Below are positions 36,201 through 47,534 of a stretch of 64,000 nucleotides of DNA, piece after piece (positions within the stretch are counted from its first letter, which is position 1; the number at the start of each line of letters is the position of its first letter). A model generated the notes under the pieces. The model searched no databases. It saw only the letters and a list, made by a program, of their open reading frames with translations, and was not told where the DNA came from. Source of the stretch: Histoplasma ohiense (taxonomy: Eukaryota; Ascomycota; Eurotiomycetes; Onygenales; Ajellomycetaceae); assembly GCA_017607445.1 (NCBI GenBank), contig JAEVHH010000001.1:1674001-1738000 (forward strand), read 5' to 3'. Made by a program: the position numbers and the translations under genes.

Positions 36201-39200
36201 AGCCGCTGATGATGTGGGCGACCATATCCCACCCACAGGATCCACCCCGATGGGAAGGTTCAAAACAGATCTCTCGACTCCGAATTTCACGTGGACACAT
36301 GGCAATGAACCGCTGTCGAATTCTTTGCGACATAACATATTTCCAATTTCTTGTCGTCCATTTTTTGTGACTCGTGGCAGCGTATTGGGGGCTGTGATCA
36401 TGATGCAAAATACACGAAGATGATGCTCCTGGTACAGAACTTCAGCGCACCGTTCAGCAAGTGAATCCAAAAGGGCTATATCCAATTGCCTCGGTGGTCC
36501 TCCAGAGGTTGTCGGCGCGGTCGAAGCAGAGTAAGACTCTAAAAGGATGACTGGTAAATGTTCATCGTTTACAAACACGTCAAACGCCGAACAGTCATGG
36601 ATTTTAGGTACGTTTTTCATAATGCTAATAATCAGGTGCTGAACGAAGAAATAGCGGTGCTCGGTGGCCTCTCTTCCATGCTCAACCCACTCGACTTTCT
36701 GGCGCAATCGGTCTTCGTATAAGCCGAGAACGAATATTTTGCCTTCAATGATACATCCCAGAAGGCCGGTGCGAAGAAATTCAGGCTCCACAATGATGGG
36801 AGTAGGGCTACCGTCCTGGAATCGATATGGTCGAGCATGGAATATAGCCTCAGTATGTTTCGGTAATGCCCAAAAACCTCCTGATAGTGAAGGTGAGTCC
36901 ACCCAAATTTCACCGATGATGTTAGGCGTGCAAAGTAGTCCAGTTTCTGGGTCGACAATAGCCAAAGTAGCATCAGGGAGAGGATATCCAAATGAACCAA
37001 CTCGAACAGTGTTGGGCATACTTTCAGCTTGTTTCCTTGCCTCCTCCCCCATCGCCAACACGACAACCTCATTGTTTTTAAGCGCCTCCTTGTCAAGTAG
37101 AACCTCGTTCAAATCGGCCCTATTACTCTTAGACTGTTTCTGCGTCGGAACGGCGGTTCCACCAATCAAGCTGCTTCCGAAACCGGGTTTAGACGTTTCC
37201 GTCTTCTCCTCCTTCTTTGTTTCATCTGAGTTGGCCTGTCCTCCAGGGTCCATCTCGTGCGTAAGGGGGCATCCCAATCGCTCCTCTCCACCAAGCCAGT
37301 CACGAACGCTGATAACCATGCCACCATGTTCTGGTAGGCATAGCATAGGAGCGACCAACTCTCTAGCGCGCGGGTTGCGAAGGGGGCGTAGCCATCTATC
37401 GGCCAAAATCTCATGGAATTCAGGGTCGACGGTCAGAGCGTCGATTAGACAGAGTTTCAAGCTAGAAAAATTCGGTTCGCTGCCCTTCTTGAAATTTCTT
37501 GTCGACATTGGATCTTGTTGGTAGTTGTAGACAGCACGCTTCAAACCTGGGTAATCGGCTGACATAAGTGTAGCTCTGTATTTGGTGATTAAACTGGCGT
37601 AGAGACCAGGTGTCTCGACAGCCCGAGCCTCTAGCCAGACAGTGGTATGCCCACCATATATCGTAAGCAGAATCCCCAGAATCATACCTATGCTCTGCCT
37701 AGGATCGAGATAACTTATTAGAGTTTCACCGTGCGGTTTCGCGAGTCGTGTACCATCAGGAGATGCAGATGCTACTATCGCGCTAAGACAAGTCATCTGA
37801 TGCATTATTGTTCGGTGGCTCATCACAACACCACGCAAGTCACCAGTAGGAGCTCTTGAGAACTCGATATAAGCTAGATCCGGGACAACAAGAGCAGGAC
37901 TTTCGTCTTTCTTCTTTGGGTGATAACTTCCAAACTCATTAGTTTTCCACCATTCAACTCCTCTGGGCCAAGTAAGCTTCTGGGTTGTGATATCTCTCTG
38001 GAAGTTTTTAAGGTTGTTCTCGGTTGTCAGAGCGAGATGCGCTTGAGTAGACGTAAGGATAACGTTGAGGCTAGGGTAATCTTCAAGATTGTTAATAGGG
38101 ACAGCCACGACCCCCGCGATAAAACAACCCAGAATCGCGACTGCAAACTCAATCACCTCAGTGTCCCGGTATACGAGCGCCACACGATCTCCCCGATACA
38201 AACTGCTTTTGTCACGTATGACTTGCGCAACTTTCTCCGCCCGGCTCCCCAATTTCTCCCACGTTATCGACGCGATTTCCTTTCCGCGCTGGTCTAGCAC
38301 CCAGTAAGCGGGTTGCTTGGGATGAGTCCGTGCACGATGCCGCAGGACACTGGGTAAATTATCGAACTGTGACATCGAAATGGTAGGGTTGTGAGGATCG
38401 TGCACTTCACAGGCCACATCCCGGGGCTCAAGGGGCAACAGGTGATCGAGGATCTTTCCATGCTGCAGTTCAGCCGTATTCATGAACGGCGGGGCCATGT
38501 TAGCGGTTGGCGAAAATGGTTCGGTCTGGCTCGAGTACCGGTGGAAGCCACCTCCGTAGTTATCTCTGTGATCCTCACTTTGTTGGCCGGCGAAATCCGA
38601 GAAAAATGCCTGCTGTGAGTCAAGCATGGTAGACTGTCGCGTAGGTCCACCACTACCCTGTGGGCCATACGAGCCGGCCTGAGGTTCGCCGTAGTCGGGT
38701 TGATCGGCTGGGTTAAATGCATAACTATGGCTTCTTAGGGTACCCGATCGGGAGTCGTCGTGGTTATTCCCTGGTTGACCTGAGACTTTAGGGAGGAAAA
38801 GGGAATCAAAGGATGTAGTCGATGGTTGCCGCTCAGAACGAACTGAAAACCCCAATTCTTGTTCCTGGATTTGCGCCAATTGATTCCCACTTTGAACGAA
38901 ATGAGGAGCACTCCCTGTGGAATCTCTTCCGGCCATACCGTTCCCGGCTATGCGTTCCTGCTCTCTGCCAGCAAAATTGGCAGGCAGTGCATCGGAATGT
39001 GGACGTTCATCTGAGAGAGTTGAACTGGCAGGAAGACTGCCTTGAGGGGATGACGGAGGGGAATATAGACCAAGTTGAGAGACCCGATGGCCTGCAACTG
39101 TTGGGCTCGTAATTCTCAAGCCTCTATCTACAAGATTTCCGTCGTTCGAGGTCAGGTAGTGGGATAGGATAAGGGTGCGACGCTTATCGTATCTTCATAG

Positions 39201-39560
39201 AACGTCAACTATAGGCTAAAATAAAAAAAAAAAAAGCTTTGAGAAGCTTTCCTCTCCCCTTGTTTACTCCCCCTGTTTGTATTGAAAGCTAAGGAACATA
39301 CAGCGACCGGTGTCTGACAGGATGCAGGGCAGTCCGGCCCACCGTGCCCAGGAGCGAAAATGCGATAAAAAAAGGGAGCGGCACAAAAAGCGGACAGGGT
39401 GCTTACCCTTTTTGAGTGATCTCACCATCCTGCAAGGAATAGAATATCAGCAACTATCATGGGAACATAAGCCTTATGGGTCGTCAAGTCAACAACTCAC
39501 CTCCAACTCCTGGTCTAAACGCCGCAGAGCGCTCAGCAACTCCGGGTTCTCCTCAGCCAT
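33237..39560 (-). CDS. CPS1: CPS1/DIP2-type protein with DMAP-binding and two adenylation-like domains
   Basis: 1947 aa in six exons: 39501-39560, 39407-39429 (23 nt), 35378-39192, 35094-35303, 34434-35037 and 33237-34368. All are GT..AG and the phases add up. The N-terminus MAEENPELLS...LDQELEDGEIT is a DMAP1-binding domain. A disordered linker is followed by two AMP-binding (ANL-superfamily) domains, at about residues 300-920 and 1090-1760, and a disordered acidic and Gln-rich tail. The architecture is that of fungal CPS1 and animal DIP2. CPS1 affects virulence in several fungi, and its deletion attenuates Coccidioides. The ATP-binding A3 loop is degenerate in both halves ('SRAPTGDLRGVVMSH' and 'TYWTPDQRRMSVHIGH' instead of the usual T/S-S-G-T-T-G-x-P-K-G). 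Substrate chemistry is therefore uncertain; DIP2 proteins act in lipid metabolism. Confidence 0.87.
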
Positions 39561-40485
39561 GATCGTAGATGTGGGCAGTTGGGCAGAGTGCGGGTGAGTA
39601 GACCTCCTAACAGGCTGACGGCTGGAGCACGGGATCTCAGGACATCGGCGCCCGCGGTTTGCCAGGTCAATGAGAAACGAAGCACGGCCAGCAGTCGCGC
39701 ACCGCGAGAGGATGATCGGGTTGGCTCGAGTGGTATGGCGCCAGGAACGGAGGCTGAAACACGAAACGGTCCGCGCACAAACGTTTTGCGGAGGAAATGA
39801 TCAAATGATGACGGACTTTATGATAAAGTATGTTGCCGTCCACCGCAGGGGGATACTGACGAAGAGACAACAAGAAAGGAGTGGCTGGTCGACTGACCGT
39901 GAATCCCGCTGTCGCTGCAAATAGGTACCGGTTCGACGTTGGTGGGGCGTGTGCTGGACGGTGTGGGCTACTAACGAGTTACTCTCCAAAGTCTCAGCTT
40001 GGCCACCTCGAACCAGTAACCAACAGTTAAAAAACTTGACATGTACTCGACTTGCTCTATACTATCCGCCACTCAAGTCACTACTGAAAAATTTTTCTGC
40101 TAGGGAATAACGAACACCTTGTAGGGATCTGTGGATCGATTTTCTGGCTGGAGGATCGCGAAATTCCCCGCCTTCTTCCCCAATACGGGTGACACAACCT
40201 GGGAAGAAACCAGGGGAAGTCTAAAGGGGCAATCAGTCCTCTAGGTTACTTATCACACGGTCGGTTCCTTTAGGGTCAGCTATGTTTAGGAATAATGCAA
40301 GCATGTTAAGAGCTACGCGTCCCTGAACTAAAAGCCACTCTGAATTAAATATCTAGGTTAAACTATTTATCCACCCTACGCCAGAAGAACCTTAGAAAAT
40401 CGCCATGACCATCAAACTAAACAAAGAACTCAGAAGCCCAGCGCGAACTAAGACTCCCTCAGACTTCTTTTCTCTTTTCTCGTTG
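39561..40485. promoter_or_regulatory. CPS1 promoter region
   Basis: 925 bp between the CPS1 start and the end of the ECM33-like gene, both minus strand. No gene or assigned site. Confidence 0.5.
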
Positions 40486-41697
40486 TCAGTATGTTGCATT
40501 CAAGTGTGAGCTGCAATGGAAAGGTAAGGGTTAAAAAGGGGGGTGAGAGGGGAAGAGAGTGAGAGAAACTTACGGGTTTGGAGTGGTAGAATTAGGGTTT
40601 GGAGAAGTTGGATTAGGGTCTGAAGAATTGTATCTATTATTCTCATCGGAAGTCCAGCAGGTGAATCCTTTACCCTCATCAGTCTTCGGGTTGGGGTGGA
40701 AAACCAGCGAGGAGAGATTTTTGCCCAGAGCTCGACAGTCGAGATCACCAGTGGACTTTATTGTCATATAGGCCACATGCTTTAACGCTGGGAGATGGAT
40801 TCTGCAATGCCAAAAGATAAAACGCCTTAACCAATGATTTCCTTGTCGATTGCGAGTAGATGGATATGGATATGAGAACAGAAAAGAAAACACGTACTCA
40901 TCAAGATCTCCGTCGATTAATATTCCCGCAGAGACATTTTCCAGTGCCGGGAACGTGACCTTTTTAAGTTCCGGGTTGGCTGCCATCGCCAAATCATTGC
41001 CGATGGTACGGAGTTTTCTTCAATCGCTGGGTGTCAGTTTGTACTTGTAGATTTCAGATCAGTGACACTACCAGAGCGAATCAACTCTGGCCCCGTTGAA
41101 GTGTGACCGAAGATTGATGTGAATGAAGGGTTCTGTTTGCTATTTTTTAAGGGACTAGGTTGACGGATGTACCCCTGAAGTGGAGAATTGCAATGCTTAC
41201 GGGAATGATACGTTCGTCAGTTCGTTCAAATATGCGATCAGAACCCAATCGCCAACCTCCTCCAAATCTGGCATGGAGATGGACGTGACCGCATCATCCA
41301 CTCGGTCGGAAAAATTAAATTTCGGACCCAAATACCCAGCATTGAATTTTCCAGATATATACTTGACGTTTGGCACTTGAAACGGCCCCGTGAAAGTATG
41401 ATTGATGCTAAACGGAATACCATCTTCTATCCTCGTGCAAGTGGAGTAGAAGTCGATATCTTCTTGAGTCGCTATGCTGATCGAGAAATCATCACATGCT
41501 CGAGGTTTTTCATCTAGCTGTGCTGTTTGTGAGAAGACGGTTCAGTTAGCCGTCTGTTGAAGGAATTGGGAACTCAACCGGGGTTTAAAGAAAAAAAGAA
41601 AAGAATAGAACTGTGGAATGTTACGCAACGGACATCCAATCACAGTGTTGACAGTGACGGTCAAGATCCCTGCTAACAGCAAAGCTCTGCCTTGCAT
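40486..41697 (-). CDS. ECM33/SPS2-like secreted cell-wall protein, truncated C-terminus
   Basis: 255 aa in five exons: 41625-41697, 41201-41522, 40898-41017, 40574-40801 and 40486-40510. Phases add up to whole codons. A signal peptide (about residues 1-21, 'RALLLAGILTVTV') is followed by receptor-L-type leucine-rich repeats such as 'LTNVSFPKLRTIGNDLAM', 'LKKVTFPALENVSAG' and 'IHLPALKHVAYM'. These are characteristic of the Ecm33/Sps2/Pst1 family, which supports wall integrity or ascospore wall formation. Normal members have about 400 residues and a GPI signal. This one ends in a short Asn/Pro/Ser/Thr tail (PNPTSPNPNSTTPNP...NATY) with no hydrophobic GPI signal, so a secreted form is expected. 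It is divergent from RPS5. Confidence 0.78.
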
Positions 41698-42439
41698 TTT
41701 GTTTCCGTTATAAGATCTGCAAGAGTACTTCGTAGAGAAAGATGGAAACAATACCCAGTGACGAAGGAATCCCACCTCCATAAATAAGGGACAGAGTTTA
41801 CTCTTCTGTAATGATACCCCTGTGCTCATTTCACCCAATCCTACTCTACTCAGGGAGCTAGTAAGGGAGTTTTCTGGTGGCAATGATTGGTGACTCCTTC
41901 ATCTCCTTGGGCCCTTGACAGAGTCTCGAATCCGCGACTTTGGAACAGACGGGGATGACTCGCCTACCCTTGAAGATCCCAAGTTTCCAGTGAGCAACAG
42001 TGAATCTGGCGCTGTTGGTCTGATCTTGGAAGTGCTATCAGGGAGTCACATATGTGCTACCCAGTTTGGTTCAGCTGCACGGATCTCATATCATAAGGAT
42101 TTCCATCCCTGTGCCTCAAACCATTTTACGGCGAATCTGGTTCTGCGGCGAGTGCCCAGTTGGTTTGGAAGCTGGCGATGCATACTCGTTCGAGACCGAC
42201 ACTCACGTGATATTAGCACCCAAATTTGCCAAGAAATTACATGTGCTTGATCTCTGCCCTAAATCGCCCGCAAATGGCTGACTAACCCTCGCTTAGCCCA
42301 CACCAAACTGACCTTGGAGAAAAAAGGACGATAGAACGAGGACGACGACAACGACGGCAATTCCACCACCCACCCTTTCGTCTCTTCCCCCCGTCCAGGT
42401 TGCTAAACGGCGCCCCAAACACACACACACAACGAAAAC
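41698..42439. promoter_or_regulatory. Divergent promoter region, ECM33-like / RPS5
   Basis: 742 bp containing TCACGTGA at 42203-42210, and a CA-rich stretch just before the RPS5 start. Confidence 0.55.
42203..42210. promoter_or_regulatory. Palindromic E-box TCACGTGA upstream of RPS5
   Basis: 230 bp before the RPS5 start. Same octamer as upstream of LEU4. Confidence 0.45.
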
Positions 42440-43467
42440 ATGTCCGACAACGGGGAAGTTGAGGTCGAAAGCCCCACGGGGTACCAAGTCCTGCCCAAGG
42501 AGGTTGCCGCTGAAATCGGCAGTATCAAGCTCTTCAACAAATGGAGCTATGAGGATATCGAGGTCCGGGATATGTCTTTGACGTATGTGTGTTTTCGAAT
42601 GTGCACATGTGTCAACTTTTGTTCTTTTGTGATTCTTTATTTTCGTGCTTGGACGGCGATCCGTTTTGCAGACATTGCATGTGCGGGATTGGTTGGGGAT
42701 GATGAGCTGTGCAAGGCCAACCATCGAGATATGTGAAAATAAGAGGAAATTATAGAAGCACAGGCCTACCGACTGTGAAAATTGGCTTTGTCATTTTATT
42801 TGGTGGTACGGATGCGCTGACTTTTGGAAACTCGTTATAGCGATTACATCCAAATCCGCCAACCTGTCTACATCTCTCATTCAGCCGGTCGATATGCTGT
42901 GAAGCGATTCCGAAAAGCCCAATGCCCCATCATTGAACGTCTCACCAACTCCCTGATGATGAATGGGCGTAACAACGGAAAGAAGCTCATGGCCGTCCGC
43001 ATCGTTGCCCACAGTTTCGAAATCGTACGTGCAAGATGGTCCCCAATCCCACCTTTTGATTTTTTGAGGAATTGGAACAAGAAACGGCAACAAATTGATC
43101 TAAGGAAATTCAAGTTCTAACTTGGGCAAAACACTTTTTTACTCCACAGATCCACATCATGACCGACCAAAACCCCATCCAAGTCGCCGTTGACGCCATC
43201 GTCAACTGCGGGCCCCGAGAAGACAGCACCAGAATTGGCTCCGCCGGTACCGTCCGCCGCCAGGCCGTCGATGTCTCCCCCCTCCGCCGCGTCAACCAAG
43301 CCATTGCCCTCCTGACGATTGGCGCTCGTGAGGCCGCTTTCCGCAATGTCAAGAGCATCGCTGAATGCCTTGCCGAAGAGTTGATCAACGCTGCCAAGGG
43401 AAGTTCAAACTCATACGCCATTAAGAAGAAGGACGAACTAGAACGTGTGGCCAAAAGCAATCGGTAA
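42440..43467 (+). CDS. RPS5: 40S ribosomal protein S5 (uS7)
   Basis: 214 aa in three exons: 42440-42582, 42841-43024 and 43150-43467. The first intron is the longest (258 nt), as is common in ribosomal protein genes. uS7 lies in the head of the small subunit at the E site and contacts mRNA. The protein contains '[18 protein letters not shown]', '[14 protein letters not shown]', '[18 protein letters not shown]' and '[16 protein letters not shown]', and ends '[14 protein letters not shown]', all hallmarks of eukaryotic uS7. Length is as expected. The junctions fall at ACG|TAT and ATC|GTACGT without disturbing conserved residues. Confidence 0.97.
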
Positions 43468-44410
43468 TCGATTGCAATTAGTGGTGGGTGTTGTTGTGTG
43501 GGGTGTGCGGGGGTTTGGTCGTTTCTCCTGTTATGTATGTGTGCGTGTGCATTTATTGCCATAATCTGCGGTGTTCGGTGGATTCCATTTCTCACGTTCA
43601 TCTGCGATTTTTTTTAACACAAAACAAAAGAATCAAAAGAACCCAAATTTATATCTGGACTGGGTGTGTTAAAGGACAGCAATAATCCACTTGCGGTACA
43701 ATATCCTTTTTTTTGCTTCCTTTTCCTTCTACGTAGTTGAATGAATCATGAAGAATTTTCTTTCTTTTGTCATTTGAAAAGGACAATACACTTTGTCGGT
43801 TTCCAAATTGACCTGCTTTTTCACTCCTAGCCGGTAGGATCTGGCTGTGATCCTTGACGAGGATTCTGACAAGCAAAATGGTAATGAACAACAAATCAAC
43901 ACCAAAGGAAGCTAACTTGTCAAAGGACGGGGAACTGGAATAAAGTCTGAAAGGGAAAAAAATAAATACGGAGCTAGATTAAACCATAGTCATCAGTCAG
44001 GTGCTGAAACAAGGCAATAGGAGATTAGGGTTTAGAAAATAAGGGGCTGTCTTCACAAATTGTTCCCAGAATTTTGATTAGTGGGGTATACATGTTGATG
44101 CAGCACAGGTTTTAAGTTTTGATAAATTCTGAAGATTCTCGGGTAGTAGCATAGTCCCCGAATTATCAATAACAATAATAGTAGTTTATAACCTTCAGAT
44201 ATACCAAGTTTAATTTCCTTTAAAAACGGAGTGTATAATCAGCTGTCTTGATGGATTCATTCTGGCGTGCAGTTCCCATTGGCTCGGCGCGGAATTGACT
44301 TGCACCAGCTCCAAAGTGAAAAAAAAAAAAAAAAAAAAAAAAAATCGTCCACAGAAAATCAACACCACCCAACGTCTCTAATCACCCATGCCAGAGCAAA
44401 TTTACCAGCC
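43468..44410. promoter_or_regulatory. RPS5 3' flank and SDA1 promoter
   Basis: About 0.94 kb, AT-rich, with a 26-nt poly(A) tract at 44319-44344 just before SDA1. No gene. Confidence 0.55.
44319..44344. promoter_or_regulatory. Poly(dA:dT) tract before SDA1
   Basis: 26 consecutive A, ending 66 bp before the SDA1 start codon. Such tracts exclude nucleosomes in fungal promoters; that role here is inferred. Confidence 0.5.
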
Positions 44411-46963
44411 ATGGGAAAACGCAAATTAGGAGCTTTGGAAAAGGTGGATGCTGACCTGTAAATATCCCCTCCGCAAATACATCAGGTGAAAGAGCAGATA
44501 ATAACGTCACATACCTAAGCACAGGACAAATCTCCAACATAAAATCCGACGAGACCCCAAGTATGTATTCAAGTTCGATCCTCTCTCTCTCTCTCTTCTC
44601 TCTGTGGCAGCTACATGGTAGCGAGGGGCGCCCCTGCAATCTCTATTCCATTCATTCCAATTAACAATTATCACCTCCACTGCCCAACCGCAGGTCCTAC
44701 ATCGAAGATTTCCGCAATCAGCATTATCAATATGAAAGCCACCGGGAGATATTCATGGCCTCGCCATCGTCAGTGACAGATACGGGAATAATTTCTCTGC
44801 GTGATCTTATCGAATTCATCGCTCATGTGGCCGACTGCTACAAGGATATCACCAAGAATTTCGCTAATGAATTGATTGAGATTTTGTCACTGCACCAGGC
44901 GGTGCTGGAGCCGGAATTGAGAGAGAAAATTGTGGGTAGTCTGGTGTTGTTGAGGAAGAAGGAGATCATTGACTCTGCTACGTATGTTGTTGCTTTTTCC
45001 TTTTCTTCGTCAATTTGTCAGTATGAACGGGCTAATTATTCTTTTTCTGTTTCTTCGAAAATTACTGCACAGACTACTACACACCCTCTTCCCTGTCCTA
45101 GTCTCCACCCCGAGCAAGACCCTCCGAGCCTTCCTATTCCAGAAAATCCTCTCCGACCTGCGCACGTCGAATTCGAAAACTATAAATCACAAACTCAACA
45201 GAACCATCCAAACCGTCCTCTTCAACCTCGTAACCTCCGATAAAACGTCCGTGAAAGCTCTTTGGGCCATAAAAATCACAAGGGAACTATGGAAGCGGCA
45301 AATATGGAGCGATGCAAAATCAGTGGAGATCATGAAAGAAGCTGCATTGGCGGATAATGAGAAAGTGGCTGTCGGCGGCGTGCGGTTCTTTCTTGGCGGT
45401 GACAAGGAGAGAGAGGAGCTGGAGGACGAGAGCAGCGATGATGAAACGCATGACATATCCCAAATACGCCATCAGTTTGCGATTAATAAGAAGAGCAAGA
45501 AGAAGGCGCGCCAGGTAGAGAAGGCTATCGCGTCAGTCAAGAAGAAGGAGAAGAAGAAAAACCAACCGCACCCGCTGAATTTTTCTGCTTTTCATCTTCT
45601 GCATGACCCACAGGGCTTCGCGGAGACGTTGTTCTCGAAACACTTGCAAAATACGAAGTCCAAGCTTAATTTAGAGCAGAAATTGCTCGTCTTACAGCTT
45701 GTCTCCCGGCTTGTGGGCCTACATAAGCTTACAATGATTCAGTTATACTCATACTTTCTCAAGTACCTAACACCAAAGCAGCCATCCGTCACTTCATTTC
45801 TGGCATCACTGGCCCAATCAACGCATCCACTCGTCCCGCCCGATATTCTCGAGCCGCTGGTTCAGAAAATTGCAAACGAGTTCGTGTCTGAAGCCGCCGC
45901 TGCTGAGGTTGCATCCGCTGGTTTGAATGCTATTAGAGAAATATGCGTCAGACAGCCACTTGCCATGAATGACACCTTGCTCCAGGATTTGGTCATGTAT
46001 CGGAAAAGTAAGGATAAAGGTGTTATGATGGCTGCAAAGGGGTTGTTGAGCCTTTACCGGGAAGTCGGTGCAGAGCTACTGAAGAAAAGGGATCGAGGAA
46101 AAAATGCAACAATCAAGCTAAGTACTGGGGAGCGGAAGGATATTCGTTTCGGAGAGGAAGATACTGGCGAGATTGAAGGAATTGAGTTACTAGAGCAATG
46201 GAAGGAAGAGGAGCGACGCAAGAGAAGGCGCGAGCAGGGTCTGCCCTCTGATGGCGAGGAGGGAGATGAAGAAAGCGAGGACGAAGATTGGGCTGCTTGG
46301 TATGTAGCTGAGGGAGATGAAAGCGATGACTCCGGCGGTTGGATTGATGTTCATAGTGATGAGGAGATCAATATCGAAGTCAGCGACTCCGAAAACGAAG
46401 GCCCGGCAGCCAAAAAAGCAAAGTTTACCCAGTCGAATGGAGAATCACGGGCCACAACTGAAGAGCCACAAAAGGAGAAAGAAAAGAAACCTTCCACCCT
46501 TGCAACAACCCGTATCCTGACGCCCGCAGATCTTGCTAAACTTGCCGAGCTCCGCGCCCAACAAAACGTTTCATCTCTTCTTCCACAAAACAAAACTCAG
46601 CGTCAAAAGCAAGCCGCCACAATCGCCGCTAGACACATGGATGATCCACTCACGGCTACCGAAATCGAAGGACTTGCGGCACTCTCCGCTGGTAAAGCCA
46701 CACGAGCAGAGAAAATCGCCCGGATGAATGAGCTGAAGACCGATCGCGCGGAACACAAGAGCAAGACTGCAAAGAAGAAGGAGAGGAAAGAGGCGCAGGG
46801 CAAGAGCACGACTAACAAGGAGAAGGCAAGGAAGAAGAATTTCCTGATGACGTTGGGCAAGGCCAAGAGAAAGGGAAAGAGGAGTCTGGTGGAAACGAGG
46901 AATGTGCTGAAGGCGCACATTGACAGGCAGAAGAAGGGAGGGAAGAGGGGGAATTATTCATAA
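44411..46963 (+). CDS. SDA1: Sda1, 60S ribosomal subunit biogenesis and export factor
   Basis: 753 aa in four exons: 44411-44457, 44525-44560 (36 nt), 44694-44981 and 45073-46963. The start MGKRKLGALEKVDADL leads across introns into 'LQHKIRRDPKSYIEDF', the conserved Sda1 N-terminus. A helical NUC130/3NT-type region follows ('LREKIVGSLVLLRKKEII'), then a C-terminal SDA1 domain. That domain has an acidic patch (about 'EEGDEESEDEDW'), 'RILTPADLAKLAELRAQ', and the basic end 'RQKKGGKRGNYS' typical of the family. Sda1 acts in pre-60S maturation and nuclear export, linked to Rix1-Rea1. A CT microsatellite lies in the intron at about 44580-44604. All features are as expected. Confidence 0.94.
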
Positions 46964-47534
46964 AGGAATGGCTTGGGAATTTCAAAAGCAAATGAAGTAA
47001 AAAGGGGGATATTTTAGGAAGGATAGGTTATATAAAGTAGTGGCGCGACGGTTTTGGGGCGACTTTTAGAATAGAGTAATTGAAAGTACCTATTTGACAG
47101 CTCGACATACTTGTTTTGGTTACTCATTCTGTTCTTCTCAATAGACCCTAACGAGACAATATTCGGGTAAACGTATGATGTCTCATGGGTTGAGCCTGGA
47201 CGGCTTGTTCTCACTCCTAACTATCCATTTGATGCTGAAGATTCTACGCACTAGTCCTAAAGAGGATAAATTGCATCTTCGCGCTGTTCGTGGATATTTC
47301 GTGACGCGTTAATCCCAACACGTTGATTGGCTCCTCCCAACCTTGTCCAAGTTTCCAGCCACTCTCTGGCTTGCTGGAGTCTTTCAGCAATCGTTTACCC
47401 ACGACAGCCCTCCTATTGTCTGTCTACTGTCTGTCTCATGACGACTCAATAGCTTTACTCTCAACACAGCTCAGAACAATCCCAGCAAAGCATCTCTGTG
47501 GCTCTAATCCGGCAATCTTAAATTTCCAAGCATC
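46964..47534. promoter_or_regulatory. SDA1 3' flank and promoter of the RNR-inhibitor gene
   Basis: 571 bp between tandem genes. No specific site assigned. Confidence 0.45.

Noticed and set aside
33237..39560. CPS1 as a non-ribosomal peptide synthetase or toxin cluster gene
   Set aside because: No carrier (LGGxS), condensation or thioesterase motif, and no biosynthetic neighbours; the architecture is DIP2-like.
41060..41140. Extra exon in the ECM33-like gene (frame with EPFIHINLRSHF)
   Set aside because: Including it breaks phase or creates a stop at every junction tried; a single 183-nt intron restores the LRR consensus.
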